Below are positions 45,201-53,736 of a stretch of DNA of 64,000 bases, piece after piece. Made by a program: the position numbers and the translations under genes. The stretch covers positions 186,001 to 250,000 of the forward strand of contig NZ_FOMT01000001.1 of the NCBI RefSeq assembly GCF_900112695.1. Direction: 5' to 3'. The stretch is from Paenibacillus catalpae. Its GTDB lineage: Bacteria; Bacillota; Bacilli; Paenibacillales; Paenibacillaceae. The notes beneath the pieces are model-generated. The model saw only the letters and a program-made list of their open reading frames with translations. It was not told the origin of the DNA and searched no databases. Numbering within the stretch: the first letter of the stretch is position 1; each line of letters opens with the position of its first letter.

Positions 45201-46085
45201 ATGCTTAGCAGGCTTCCTTTTGGAACACAAAAGAAATTGATTATTGGATTGTTTGTCGCGCTGCCTCTCCTGCTGTTGTTGACGTTTTCCTATTATCCGG
45301 CGCTAGAGCTCATCAGGCTCAGCTTTACGAATTGGGATGGCATGAGTCCGGACAAAGAATGGATTGGGCTGCAGAACTATAAAGAAGTATTTTCTAATCC
45401 GGAGATCTTTGGTGTATTTAAGCATAACATCGCTTACTTTGTGGTTGGGATCGTGCAAAATATCGCCGCGATCTATTTCGCAATTGTATTAAACAGCAGG
45501 TTAAAAGGCCGGTACTTCTTCCGTCTGCTGCTGTTTCTGCCATATATTCTGAACGGAGTAGCGGTAGCTTATCTGTTCGGTTATGTGTTTGATACGACAG
45601 AGGGCTCACTTAATTACATGCTCGGAAAGCTTGGACTTGGCTCTGAAACGAGCTGGCTGGGAACGGGAAGCTTCGTAAACTATACGCTGGCATCGATAGG
45701 CTTCTGGCGGTTTATGGGCTTTAATATGGTGATCTATTTGGCTGCGCTGCAATCGATCCCGTCGGATTTGTATGAAGCGGCCTCTATTGACGGGGCGAAT
45801 AATTGGCAAAAATTCCGGTTCATTACGGTACCTAATATATATAAAATCATTGAGCTGAACCTGTTCCTGACCGTAACAGGCGCTTTGGAAGTATTTGATC
45901 TTCCATTTGTTCTGACCAATGGCGGTCCGGCGGGAGCAAGTCAAACCTTTGTGATGAAAATACTCGATACGGCGTTCCAATTTAACAACTATGGTCTGGC
46001 TTCGGCGATGAGTGTGGTGTTGCTGGCGGGAGTCGTCCTCGTACTATCGCTTCAGAGATACTTCTTGAATAAGGGGAGGGACTAG
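45201..46085 (+). CDS. ABC sugar importer permease, MalF/UgpA type
   Basis: 294 residues with six membrane segments. The EAA loop is DLYEAASIDGANNWQKFRFITVPNI, and the LSFTNWDGMSPDKEWIGLQNYKEVF segment is typical of CUT1 MalF-like permeases. It starts after GAGAGAGAGGAAGGG and overlaps nothing; the second permease begins one base after its stop codon region. Confidence 0.93.
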   Translation: MLSRLPFGTQKKLIIGLFVALPLLLLLTFSYYPALELIRLSFTNWDGMSPDKEWIGLQNYKEVFSNPEIFGVFKHNIAYFVVGIVQNIAAIYFAIVLNSRLKGRYFFRLLLFLPYILNGVAVAYLFGYVFDTTEGSLNYMLGKLGLGSETSWLGTGSFVNYTLASIGFWRFMGFNMVIYLAALQSIPSDLYEAASIDGANNWQKFRFITVPNIYKIIELNLFLTVTGALEVFDLPFVLTNGGPAGASQTFVMKILDTAFQFNNYGLASAMSVVLLAGVVLVLSLQRYFLNKGRD

Positions 46086-46086
46086 A

Positions 46087-46917
46087 ATGACAAAGGAGAA
46101 TCCGGTGTGGGCCATAACCAAATATGTATCTTTGCTGGTTGCAGCATTTATTGTGTTGTTCCCGCCTTATATCATTGTAGCGAATGCGTTCAAAACGCCG
46201 GATGAATATCTGGACAAACCGGCAATGGCCATGCCTTCGAGCTTTCTGAATTTCAGCAACTTTGGCGAAGCGTTTGTGCAGGCCGATATGGGCAGGGCTT
46301 TCGGCAATACGCTTATTATTCTTGGCACGACGCTTACCTTGAATGTACTGCTGGGTTCGGCGTTTTGTTATGCGGTGTCCCGCTTTCAATTCAAATTGCA
46401 GGGACCGCTTGTCGGGCTGTTTCTGTTTGCAACGATCATTCCGCAAATTACAACCCAAGTCATTAACTACAAGACGATTCAAGGGCTTGATTTGACAAAC
46501 CATCTGATGGGGCCGGTACTGCTATATGTCGGTGCGGATATTCTGCAAATCTATATTTACCTGCAGTTCATCCGGAACATTCCTTATGACCTGGATGAGG
46601 CGGCCATGATGGAGGGAGCTTCCTTGTTTAAAATCTTTTACTCGATTATATTCCCTCTTCTTGGACCTGCAACGGCTACCATTGTAATCTTGAAGACCAT
46701 TGCTATTTATAACGATATGTATACGCCGTTTCTTTATTTGCCCGGCTCGGACAACGTAGTGGTATCAACCTCGCTTATGCGGTTTTTCGGTGTGAACAGC
46801 GGGGATTGGCAGATGGTATCTGCGGCTATTCTCATTATTATGATACCAACGGCAATCATGTATCTGCTGCTTCAGAAGTATATATTCGCGGGTGTTACGA
46901 GCGGTGCTGTGAAGTAG
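46087..46917 (+). CDS. ABC sugar importer permease, MalG/UgpE type
   Basis: 276 residues with six membrane segments and the EAA loop DLDEAAMMEGASLFKIFYSIIFPLL. It is one base behind the MalF-like permease, so the two are translationally linked. No ATPase gene follows; a terminator-like hairpin does. Confidence 0.93.
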   Translation: MTKENPVWAITKYVSLLVAAFIVLFPPYIIVANAFKTPDEYLDKPAMAMPSSFLNFSNFGEAFVQADMGRAFGNTLIILGTTLTLNVLLGSAFCYAVSRFQFKLQGPLVGLFLFATIIPQITTQVINYKTIQGLDLTNHLMGPVLLYVGADILQIYIYLQFIRNIPYDLDEAAMMEGASLFKIFYSIIFPLLGPATATIVILKTIAIYNDMYTPFLYLPGSDNVVVSTSLMRFFGVNSGDWQMVSAAILIIMIPTAIMYLLLQKYIFAGVTSGAVK

Positions 46918-46936
46918 TTGGCCATTGAGAAATGGA

Positions 46937-46978
46937 ATAGAGGGAACGGGAACCAGTCAGTTCCCTCTATCTTGTTGT
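46937..46978 (+). terminator. Terminator after the MalG-like permease
   Basis: ATAGAGGGAAC pairs with GTTCCCTCTAT around a 12-base loop, followed by a T-rich CTTGTTGTT. Confidence 0.75.
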
Positions 46979-47067
46979 TGGCTGGTGTTATTTTTTTAGC
47001 AAAAATGAAAGCGTTTTATACAATGGTGATTGGGGCGCAAGGGCGCTGCAAGCGTGCAATAGCAACT

Positions 47068-47113
47068 AAAGAGACAACCCGCTGTGCGTTGGATGAGCGG
47101 GAAGTCTCTTTGT
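47068..47113. terminator. Second hairpin in the permease-kinase gap
   Basis: AAAGAGAC-AA-CCCGC pairs with GCGGG-AA-GTCTCTTT and is followed by TTGTTAG. With the hairpin at 46937 it brackets a 90-bp stretch holding a cre-like TGAAAGCGTTTTAT (about 47006-47019). The 301-bp gap 46918-47218 shows no convincing gene, but a short transcript ending here is possible. Confidence 0.5.
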
Positions 47114-47133
47114 TAGTAGAGTAGGCTCATTTA

Positions 47134-47184
47134 GCTAACAGCTAATAACAGACATATGCGAACGCTAACAGAATGTCGTATAAT
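47134..47184 (+). promoter_or_regulatory. GCTAACAG direct repeats and -10 before the sensor kinase
   Basis: GCTAACAG occurs at 47134-47141 and 47164-47171, 30 bp apart, with a variant GCTAATAACAG at 47141-47151. A TATAAT follows at 47179-47184 without a clear -35, as expected for an activator-dependent promoter. Confidence 0.4.
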
Positions 47185-47218
47185 GTTCGGTATATGATTA
47201 CAGGGCGGAAGGACCAGC

Positions 47219-49087
47219 ATGATGAACACGAAACAACGGGCCAGATCGGTATGGTCCAAGCTGACTGACATGCCGATGGAGCGTAAGCTGCTGGCCGTGT
47301 TTCTGGTAGCCATCACTTTGCCTTTGACATTCATCGGCTACATCTCCTATACCAACTACACAAGTTCAATTGAGAAGACAACGGTATCGTATTCCAACAA
47401 CCTGATGATCGCCATGATGGAGCGAATGGATGACTACATTGAAGATATGATGCGGATTTCGTCCATTCCTGCCTATCAGGCGGATATCAGGCAGAATTTG
47501 ATCCGTTCCAACAACTATTACGAGCAGCGTCAAGAGATGGCGGGGAAGTCTGACGGCAAAGCCGTGCCTGACGACTTTAACCAGCTGCTCTTCATACAGC
47601 GGGGCATTCAGTCATCTGTCAAGTTTATTAATAATATCAAGCGGGGAGCTAACGTAGTCTACATCTTTGATGCGTTTGGCAACGGCTATTATTCAACCGA
47701 GACAGGCGCCGTACGTCTGGATCTGGAGGAAAGTTATCTGCGTTGGAAGAAAGCATCCGAATCTTCCAGCGGGGAAGCGCTGCTGCTTGGCAATGAAGCT
47801 TATATAAGCAACTTGAACAGCAAGAAGAATGCCCTTACCGTCGTTCGCAAAATACTGGATGATGCATCCTTGAAGCCAATCGGGCTTATTGCCGTCGATA
47901 CGGATTTCCGCGTTATTGAAGATCAGATTATTGAGCTGAATAAGCTGACACATGGCAACGCGCTTATTGTGGACGATAAGGGAGGGATGATTTATGACAG
48001 CGACAAGGCGCACAGCACGCACTCTATTGCTGACCAGGTGATGCAAACCGCCGGGCAGAACGGTCACTTTTATGCTTCCGTTCAAGGTGAACGCCAGCTT
48101 GTCGTGTATACAACATCCGCTCAAACCCATTGGAAGCTGTTCGTATTTATTCCGGAGAGAGAGATGAACAAGGATTCCGTCCGGATCCGAAACACGACAT
48201 GGGCTGCGACTTTTGTGACAATTGGAGTTGCGCTTTTCATTTCTATCCTGTTCTCTAGTGCATTAACGAAGCCTTTGAGGAAAATGATGCGTCTGATGAG
48301 ATCCGTTCAGGAAGGGAATTTAAGCGTCAAGTTTCCCGTCAGGAACAGGGATGAGATCGGTCAGCTTGGCCTTCAGTTTAACCGGATGATCATGCGGATC
48401 GACCAGCTGATCAAGGATATTTACGATATTGAAGCGAAGAAGAACGAGGCGGAAATTCATGCGCTGCAAAATCAGATTAATCCTCATTTCATGTACAATA
48501 CGCTCGAGACAATTCGTATGTTTGCCGAGCTGAACGATGATGACTCGGTCGCGGACATGCTGTCCGCCTTTGGACAGCTGCTACGATACAGCATCGGAGA
48601 CGTGCGGGAAAAGACGACGGTGAAGGCAGAATTGGAGCATGTCAGGCATTATGTGGAGATTCTGAATTACCGCTATCCTAACCGGTTCAAGCTGGAGCTG
48701 CATGTAGAGGAGCCATTTTATTCCGTACCAACGCTTAAGCTGCTGCTGCAGCCCATTATAGAAAATGCCATCCAGCATGGCTTTGACGACAGCAAGCCGG
48801 TAATGAATATCGTCGTGCAAATGGATAAAACCGATCAATTCCATCTGATTCATATCATAGATGACGGCACGGGCATGCCGCCCGAAGTACGCGAACGCTT
48901 GAATCACTCTTTTAACGGAGGGGATGTCAGCAGCTCAGGCCGCAGCGGCATCGGCCTTCGCAATGTATGTGAGCGCATCAAGCTGCATTATGGCCATAAT
49001 TATGGCTTGCAGGTTTTGGAAGGACCGTTTGGCGGTACGGAGGTTGTGCTGAAACTGCCGTTACCCTGGTCGGAAAATGATAAGTGA
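47219..49087 (+). CDS. YesM-like sensor histidine kinase
   Basis: 622 residues. A first membrane helix (about 22-42), an extracellular dCache-like sensor (45-320), a second helix (about 328-350), a HAMP linker (KPLRKMMRLMRSVQEGNLSVKF) and a His_kinase domain with His423 in INPHFMYNTLETIRMFAE. The C-terminal ATPase has QPIIENAIQHGF and SGIGLRNVCERIKLHYG. It belongs with the response regulator at 50213; a LacI regulator lies between them. It probably senses extracellular sugar together with receptor B and controls the importer genes. Confidence 0.94.
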   Translation: MMNTKQRARSVWSKLTDMPMERKLLAVFLVAITLPLTFIGYISYTNYTSSIEKTTVSYSNNLMIAMMERMDDYIEDMMRISSIPAYQADIRQNLIRSNNYYEQRQEMAGKSDGKAVPDDFNQLLFIQRGIQSSVKFINNIKRGANVVYIFDAFGNGYYSTETGAVRLDLEESYLRWKKASESSSGEALLLGNEAYISNLNSKKNALTVVRKILDDASLKPIGLIAVDTDFRVIEDQIIELNKLTHGNALIVDDKGGMIYDSDKAHSTHSIADQVMQTAGQNGHFYASVQGERQLVVYTTSAQTHWKLFVFIPEREMNKDSVRIRNTTWAATFVTIGVALFISILFSSALTKPLRKMMRLMRSVQEGNLSVKFPVRNRDEIGQLGLQFNRMIMRIDQLIKDIYDIEAKKNEAEIHALQNQINPHFMYNTLETIRMFAELNDDDSVADMLSAFGQLLRYSIGDVREKTTVKAELEHVRHYVEILNYRYPNRFKLELHVEEPFYSVPTLKLLLQPIIENAIQHGFDDSKPVMNIVVQMDKTDQFHLIHIIDDGTGMPPEVRERLNHSFNGGDVSSSGRSGIGLRNVCERIKLHYGHNYGLQVLEGPFGGTEVVLKLPLPWSENDK

Positions 49088-49108
49088 GTTCATGAAGGGG
49101 AAGACAAA

Positions 49109-50167
49109 GTGACCAATAAAATAACCATGCAGCAAATCGCGGACCAGCTGGGAGTATCCAAATATGTGGTCTCTAAAGCCCTTTCCGGCAAGAAAGGCGT
49201 TAGTGAATCTACCAAGGAACGGGTGATCCAAGTCGCCTCCCAGCTTGGTTATTTTGCCCAGAGCAGCGGATATTTGAAGCCGGGCAGGACGAGCCGGGAG
49301 GAAAAGGCACAGCAGGAGTCCGATAGAAGGCAGTCTATTCTTGTTCTCATGCCGAATATCCGGTTCCAAACAAGGGATTCGGTGTATTGGGGGCGTATTC
49401 TGGACGGAATAACGAGCCGGCTGGAGGACAAAGGGATCGGGATGATCATCGTTATGGAACAAAAGGTAGACAGCTTTATGCATCTGCTTAAACCGGAAGC
49501 GATACTGGGCATGATCGGAGTAGGCGAGGTTGCCTCCGGGATGCTGTTGGAAATTCACCGGTTAGGTGTTCCGATGGTACTTGTTGATCATGAGGATCCT
49601 TTAATTCCGACGGATACGGTATTTGTCAACAATTATGACGGCATGTACCGATTGACTAAACATCTGATCGGCATCGGGCATCGAAGCATCGGCTTTATCG
49701 GCAATATCCGTTATTCCCAAAGCTTTTTCGACCGTTGGAACGGCTTTCGGATTGCAATGGAAGAGTTTGGTTTATGGAGCGGGCTCGATCATTTCACGGA
49801 TCTCGAGAGCATGGAGCATTTTGATGAGCCAATCAAAGCATGGCTGCAGCGCTGCAAAAAACAGCGTACCCTTCCGACAGCTATTATTGGCGCGAATGAT
49901 TCCATCGCGATTGATGCATATCGGGCGATGCGGGAGCTCGGAATGGATGTCCCGAGCGACATTTCCTTATCCGGCTTTGATAATATCGAGGATTCCGTGC
50001 GGCATTATCCGCCGCTTTCGACGGTAAATGTACCTAAGGAGGCGCTTGGTGCAAGAGCGGTTGATAAGCTGCTGGAACGTATTGATCGTTCGAATGAGCC
50101 CATGGAAAAAATTTTAGTACGGGGCGAAATTGTTTTCCGCCAGTCTACAGCACCGGTCAAAGCGTAA
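49109..50167 (+). CDS. LacI-family regulator
   Basis: 352 residues. The headpiece TMQQIADQLGVSKYVVSKALSGKKGVS is followed by a LacI sensor domain (IGFIGNIRYSQSFFDRWNGF; DISLSGFDNIEDSVRHYPPLSTV). The start is GTG at 49109, preceded by AAGGGGAAG. It is placed between a histidine kinase and its response regulator, with short gaps (21 and 45 bases), so all three are co-transcribed. Such a combination may give the importer both outside and inside sugar sensing. Confidence 0.93.
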   Translation: MTNKITMQQIADQLGVSKYVVSKALSGKKGVSESTKERVIQVASQLGYFAQSSGYLKPGRTSREEKAQQESDRRQSILVLMPNIRFQTRDSVYWGRILDGITSRLEDKGIGMIIVMEQKVDSFMHLLKPEAILGMIGVGEVASGMLLEIHRLGVPMVLVDHEDPLIPTDTVFVNNYDGMYRLTKHLIGIGHRSIGFIGNIRYSQSFFDRWNGFRIAMEEFGLWSGLDHFTDLESMEHFDEPIKAWLQRCKKQRTLPTAIIGANDSIAIDAYRAMRELGMDVPSDISLSGFDNIEDSVRHYPPLSTVNVPKEALGARAVDKLLERIDRSNEPMEKILVRGEIVFRQSTAPVKA

Positions 50168-50212
50168 GGGGCATGTAGCTGACGATTTATTCTGAAGAAG
50201 GTGTGCAAGGTC

Positions 50213-50977
50213 ATGAAAGTAATCATCGTTGATGACGAGGAAGTTATTCGTATGGGCTTAGCCAAGATCATGTCCAAGCTGAATCCTGATATTGAAGTGC
50301 TCGGGACATTTCCTAACGGAGCGGCGGCGTGGGAGCAGTTTGAAGCCATGTGCAAGCAAGGGCTCGATGTTGTCATTACGGATATAAAGATGCCGCAAAT
50401 GGACGGTATCGGATTAATCGAGAAAATCCGGGATACCCGGTCCGGCGTTGATATTATTGTCATTAGCGGTTTTGAAGAGTTTGAGTATGCCAGGGCAGCG
50501 CTTCGTAACGGCGTAAAGGATTATTTGCTCAAACCGGTGGTGAAAACCCAGCTGGAGGCATCGCTGAAGGATATCGAGCAAACCCGGCAAACGTTGAACC
50601 AAGAGAAGCCGCAGGAGATGGATCAGCCGCTGCAGGACCGGGAGCATCATGCCGTCGAGACGGTGAAAGAGACATTGAAAAATAATTACGAACAGCCCTT
50701 TGAGCTGGATAAGCTGGCAGACTCGGTTGGTATGAACGGCAACTACTTAAGCCGCTTATTCAAGCAGCAGACTAACATGACAATCACCGATTATTTGATC
50801 CAGCTGCGGATCGTCAAGGCGAAAGAGTTGCTTATTGGCGAACCGCTATTGCGTAATTATGAAGTGGCGCAGCTTGTCGGTTACAGTGATCCCGTTTATT
50901 TCAACAAGTTGTTCAAGAAAATCGTAGGACTGACGCCCAAAGATTATAAAGGGAAAAAGTGGCCTGGAGCGGATTAA
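50213..50977 (+). CDS. YesN-like response regulator with AraC output domain
   Basis: About 254 residues. The receiver domain has VDDEE at the N terminus, phospho-acceptor Asp57 in VVITDIKMPQMDG and Lys in YLLKPVVK. The C-terminal AraC double helix-turn-helix has DSVGMNGNYLSRLFKQQTNM and VAQLVGYSDPVYFNKLFKK. The first module is shorter than that of classical 500-residue YesN proteins. I take ATG 50213 over GTG 50201 because the protein then begins MKVIIVDDEE as in relatives. It pairs with the kinase at 47219. Confidence 0.93.
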   Translation: MKVIIVDDEEVIRMGLAKIMSKLNPDIEVLGTFPNGAAAWEQFEAMCKQGLDVVITDIKMPQMDGIGLIEKIRDTRSGVDIIVISGFEEFEYARAALRNGVKDYLLKPVVKTQLEASLKDIEQTRQTLNQEKPQEMDQPLQDREHHAVETVKETLKNNYEQPFELDKLADSVGMNGNYLSRLFKQQTNMTITDYLIQLRIVKAKELLIGEPLLRNYEVAQLVGYSDPVYFNKLFKKIVGLTPKDYKGKKWPGAD

Positions 50978-50994
50978 TGACTCCGGGCCTTTTC
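50961..50994 (+). terminator. Terminator overlapping the end of the response regulator gene
   Basis: GGCCTGGAG pairs with CTCCGGGCC, followed by TTTT. The left arm lies within the last codons. Confidence 0.7.
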
Positions 50995-51030
50995 GTATTC
51001 GTCGCGCAAATTCAATGTAAAGGGGATTGA

Positions 51031-51113
51031 GCAGAGCTTACCGATTATCTGTTGAAGTTGCGAATGGAAGCAGCAGTGAAGCTGTTTAACGAGACGGACT
51101 TGAAAGCCTATTT
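51031..51113 (+). pseudogene. Remnant of an AraC-type DNA-binding domain
   Basis: Between the terminator and the next gene, one frame (from 51034) reads LTDYLLKLRMEAAVKLFNET, which matches the end of the first and the linker helix of an AraC output domain such as ITDYLIQLRIVKAKELL in the gene just upstream. An in-frame stop precedes it and the similarity ends near 51112. It is a decayed piece of a lost regulator. Confidence 0.6.
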
Positions 51114-51116
51114 CTA

Positions 51117-53438
51117 TTATTCCGCTTGCTCTCTCCCAGAGGCGAGGAGCCTCTCGGCAGCATGCTGCTGCCGGTATTGTCCTGGAGTAAGTCCCGTCCG
51201 GGCTTTAAAGATTTTATTGAAGTAGCTGACGTTGGCGTACCCGATCTCGCGGCAGATTTCCTCAATGGAAATATGGAGCTGGCCGAGTAATTCCGCAGCC
51301 CTTTTGATGCGGAGCTGGATCAGATAATCATTAATGGTCATCCCCGTAGACTCTTTGAAGATGCGGCTTAAGTAAGAGGAGCTGCGCTCTACGTATTCGG
51401 CGACTGTATCTACAGAAATATTTTTATTAAAGTTCGCGTCCATATAATCTTTCGCCAGCTGAAGGGTCACATCCGTCATCCTGGAGCGCTTCTCGCGATG
51501 GTAATCGATAATTCTGCTGCACATCTCGAGCAGACAGCTCTCCATGTCCTTAAGCGTCTCGGCGCGAGCCAGTGCATCGGCGTATGCTGCCCGATTGCCG
51601 AATACGGCGGCCATATCGCCGCGGGTCTGGACAAGCGTCTTTACAACTTCGCCGCTAAGCTGGAAGAACAACTGCTGAATATTCGCTTTGCTCAGCTTTT
51701 TGTCTAAGGCGGTCCGGGTAATTTGCCGGATCGTTTGGAAGCATTCCTCTTTATCCGTCTGAAGCAGCGCCTGCTGCAGCCTGGTTTCCAGATCATACGG
51801 ATAATAATAGCCCTCCTCTTCCTCGGCCTTCCAGTCCCCCAGGATGGAGTACGGCAAAATTTCGCCTTTTCCGATGTATATTTTCAGATTCAAGGCAGCT
51901 ACTGTTTCCTCGTAGGCAAGCCGGACCGCTTCTTCTCCTGAGTAGATTCGGCTGACAGCAATCGTAACGGTCATGCCATATCGGGTGAGCACATGGTGCT
52001 TCAGCTTCTTGGCATGCTCCAGCGGGAAGTCGTCTGCCTCAGGTGGAACGGTCAAGAGCATCACCGTCCTCTTGTCATCCCTCGCGAAAACCTCTCCGTC
52101 GATATCGGCTCCCAGCTCATCCATCAGACCATAACGCAGCAGGTGAAAATGAAAGATGTCGCCGGTGCCTTTAACCGGATAGGGCTCCTCCAGTTCAAGA
52201 GTCAACAGGGCATACCGGTCAAAATCTAACCGGAGTCCAAGCAGATCCGCAGCCTGACCGGTTCCGCCGCCGCCCTGGATGAGGTCATTTAAATACTTTT
52301 CTTTAATGGCTGTGCGGTTATCGGTAAGCAGAGAATCGACCTGCCGTTTCTCCTTCATCAGCGTCTCCCAGCTGCGGACCATCTGATCAAACCTCTGACG
52401 GATGAAGCCGGCTTCGTCACCTGTCGGCATAGCTCCATCCTGCTGATCGTTAGCGGTGCTGTCGATATAAGTGATGACGCTTTGGAGCGGCCGGTACAAT
52501 CTTCTGGACACATAAAAGGAGATCGCAATCGCGGCTATCAGATAAGCCGCCGCAACAGTGATCACAATGATCTTGATACGGTCCATCCCTTGCAGGAGGG
52601 ACGAGCGCTGTGTAATGTCCACGAATTTCCAGCCTGTCAGCTCGGATGTGGTGTAGGAGATGATCCGGTCAGAATCATCAATGTAGGAGCCGCTTGCGGC
52701 ATTCAGCCGGCTGAGGTCGACTTGCTGCGGCAGAGACGCTTCTGCTGCTGCATCGGAATATAAGAGCTCGGAGTTTGCACCCAAGACAAGAGTGGCGCCT
52801 TTTTTGTTATGGTAATGGCTCAAATAGTCGTCAAACAGAAGATCCAGCTTCAAATTAATGACAATGGCGCCATTTACTTGACCAATCAACGGCATTTTTT
52901 GCAGCAAGCTGGCGGTCGTGTGATCGGGCGCAAAGCCGTCCGGCCTCCCGGTAATCCAGAGCGAGCGGCTTTCCGATGGCTGGCTCCACGTCTCCAGCCA
53001 GGATCGGTCTGCAAAGGTTGAGATCGGGGAGGTTCTAATCTCCTGGCGTGAAGTCAGGACAAGCTCGAGTGGAGCGTAATATAAATAGATGGAATCGATG
53101 TAAGGACTGATTTTTTTCTGCTCCTCTACAAAGCCGGTTAAGTCAATGAGGGAGCTGACACTTAACTTGCTGCCTTTCAATTGATAAAGGTACGATTGTG
53201 TTGCAATCATGCCGGCAGCGTTATATTTGATGGCGGTCAGCTCTTTGTGAATAAGCTCCTGCTGCTGGGTTAAGACGGATTCGTTGTACGTAATCGCATT
53301 TTGAATGCTGTTGTCCGCCGAAATGGAGTAGGTGACCGTTGCAATAAGAACGACGGTGATCACAGCAATAGCGGTTAAGGAAAGCAGCAGCTTCACAAAC
53401 ATGGAGTTTTGTTTGATTGAGCCCGGCATTCGATTCAC
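51117..53438 (-). CDS. Membrane-bound AraC-type sensor regulator (YtdP-like)
   Basis: 773 residues. The N terminus has a membrane helix (about 13-37), an extracellular dCache-like sensor (40-280) and a second helix (about 284-308). A cytoplasmic middle part follows, and the C-terminal AraC double helix-turn-helix (about 665-760) has AEYVERSSSYLSRIFKESTGMTINDYLIQLRIKRA and CREIGYANVSYFNKIFKARTG. It combines membrane sensing and DNA binding in one chain, without a kinase. It is divergent from the receptor-permease operon at 53737 and probably activates it; direct repeats in the gap support this. Confidence 0.92.
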   Translation of the reverse strand: MNRMPGSIKQNSMFVKLLLSLTAIAVITVVLIATVTYSISADNSIQNAITYNESVLTQQQELIHKELTAIKYNAAGMIATQSYLYQLKGSKLSVSSLIDLTGFVEEQKKISPYIDSIYLYYAPLELVLTSRQEIRTSPISTFADRSWLETWSQPSESRSLWITGRPDGFAPDHTTASLLQKMPLIGQVNGAIVINLKLDLLFDDYLSHYHNKKGATLVLGANSELLYSDAAAEASLPQQVDLSRLNAASGSYIDDSDRIISYTTSELTGWKFVDITQRSSLLQGMDRIKIIVITVAAAYLIAAIAISFYVSRRLYRPLQSVITYIDSTANDQQDGAMPTGDEAGFIRQRFDQMVRSWETLMKEKRQVDSLLTDNRTAIKEKYLNDLIQGGGGTGQAADLLGLRLDFDRYALLTLELEEPYPVKGTGDIFHFHLLRYGLMDELGADIDGEVFARDDKRTVMLLTVPPEADDFPLEHAKKLKHHVLTRYGMTVTIAVSRIYSGEEAVRLAYEETVAALNLKIYIGKGEILPYSILGDWKAEEEEGYYYPYDLETRLQQALLQTDKEECFQTIRQITRTALDKKLSKANIQQLFFQLSGEVVKTLVQTRGDMAAVFGNRAAYADALARAETLKDMESCLLEMCSRIIDYHREKRSRMTDVTLQLAKDYMDANFNKNISVDTVAEYVERSSSYLSRIFKESTGMTINDYLIQLRIKRAAELLGQLHISIEEICREIGYANVSYFNKIFKARTGLTPGQYRQQHAAERLLASGREQAE

Positions 53439-53537
53439 TCCCTCGTTCCCTTGGTTGCGCTTACATAAACGCCTGTAAATCCATGGGCGCTGATACGGGG
53501 ATTATATCATAGTTGTATCCTGCAGACAGCGGAAGCA

Positions 53538-53601
53538 CGAAAAACATACCAAAAAGCGAAAAACATAATGCAATCGGACCGCTCAAATGGCCAAAAACAT
53601 A
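53538..53601. repeat. CGAAAAACATA direct repeats in the divergent promoter region
   Basis: CGAAAAACATA occurs at 53538-53548 and 53557-53567 (19 bp apart, close to two helical turns) and CCAAAAACATA at 53591-53601. Tandem direct repeats with such spacing are typical AraC-family binding sites. They lie 100-140 bp from the sensor-regulator start and 136-199 bp before the receptor start. Confidence 0.55.
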
Positions 53602-53736
53602 ATGGAGGATGGAAAGAGAGGATTGTGATTGCGGGCATAGAAGTCTATCGTAAATATTGTAACCGCTCCCATAACCCGGCCGGGAGCCAGAGCCTGGATG
53701 CGGTCCATTATACCGAATCAATAGGGGGAGATTTAT

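Noticed and set aside
46918-47124. 68-codon TTG frame after the MalG-like permease
   Set aside because: It starts directly at the stop codon without a ribosome site and runs through two terminator-like hairpins.
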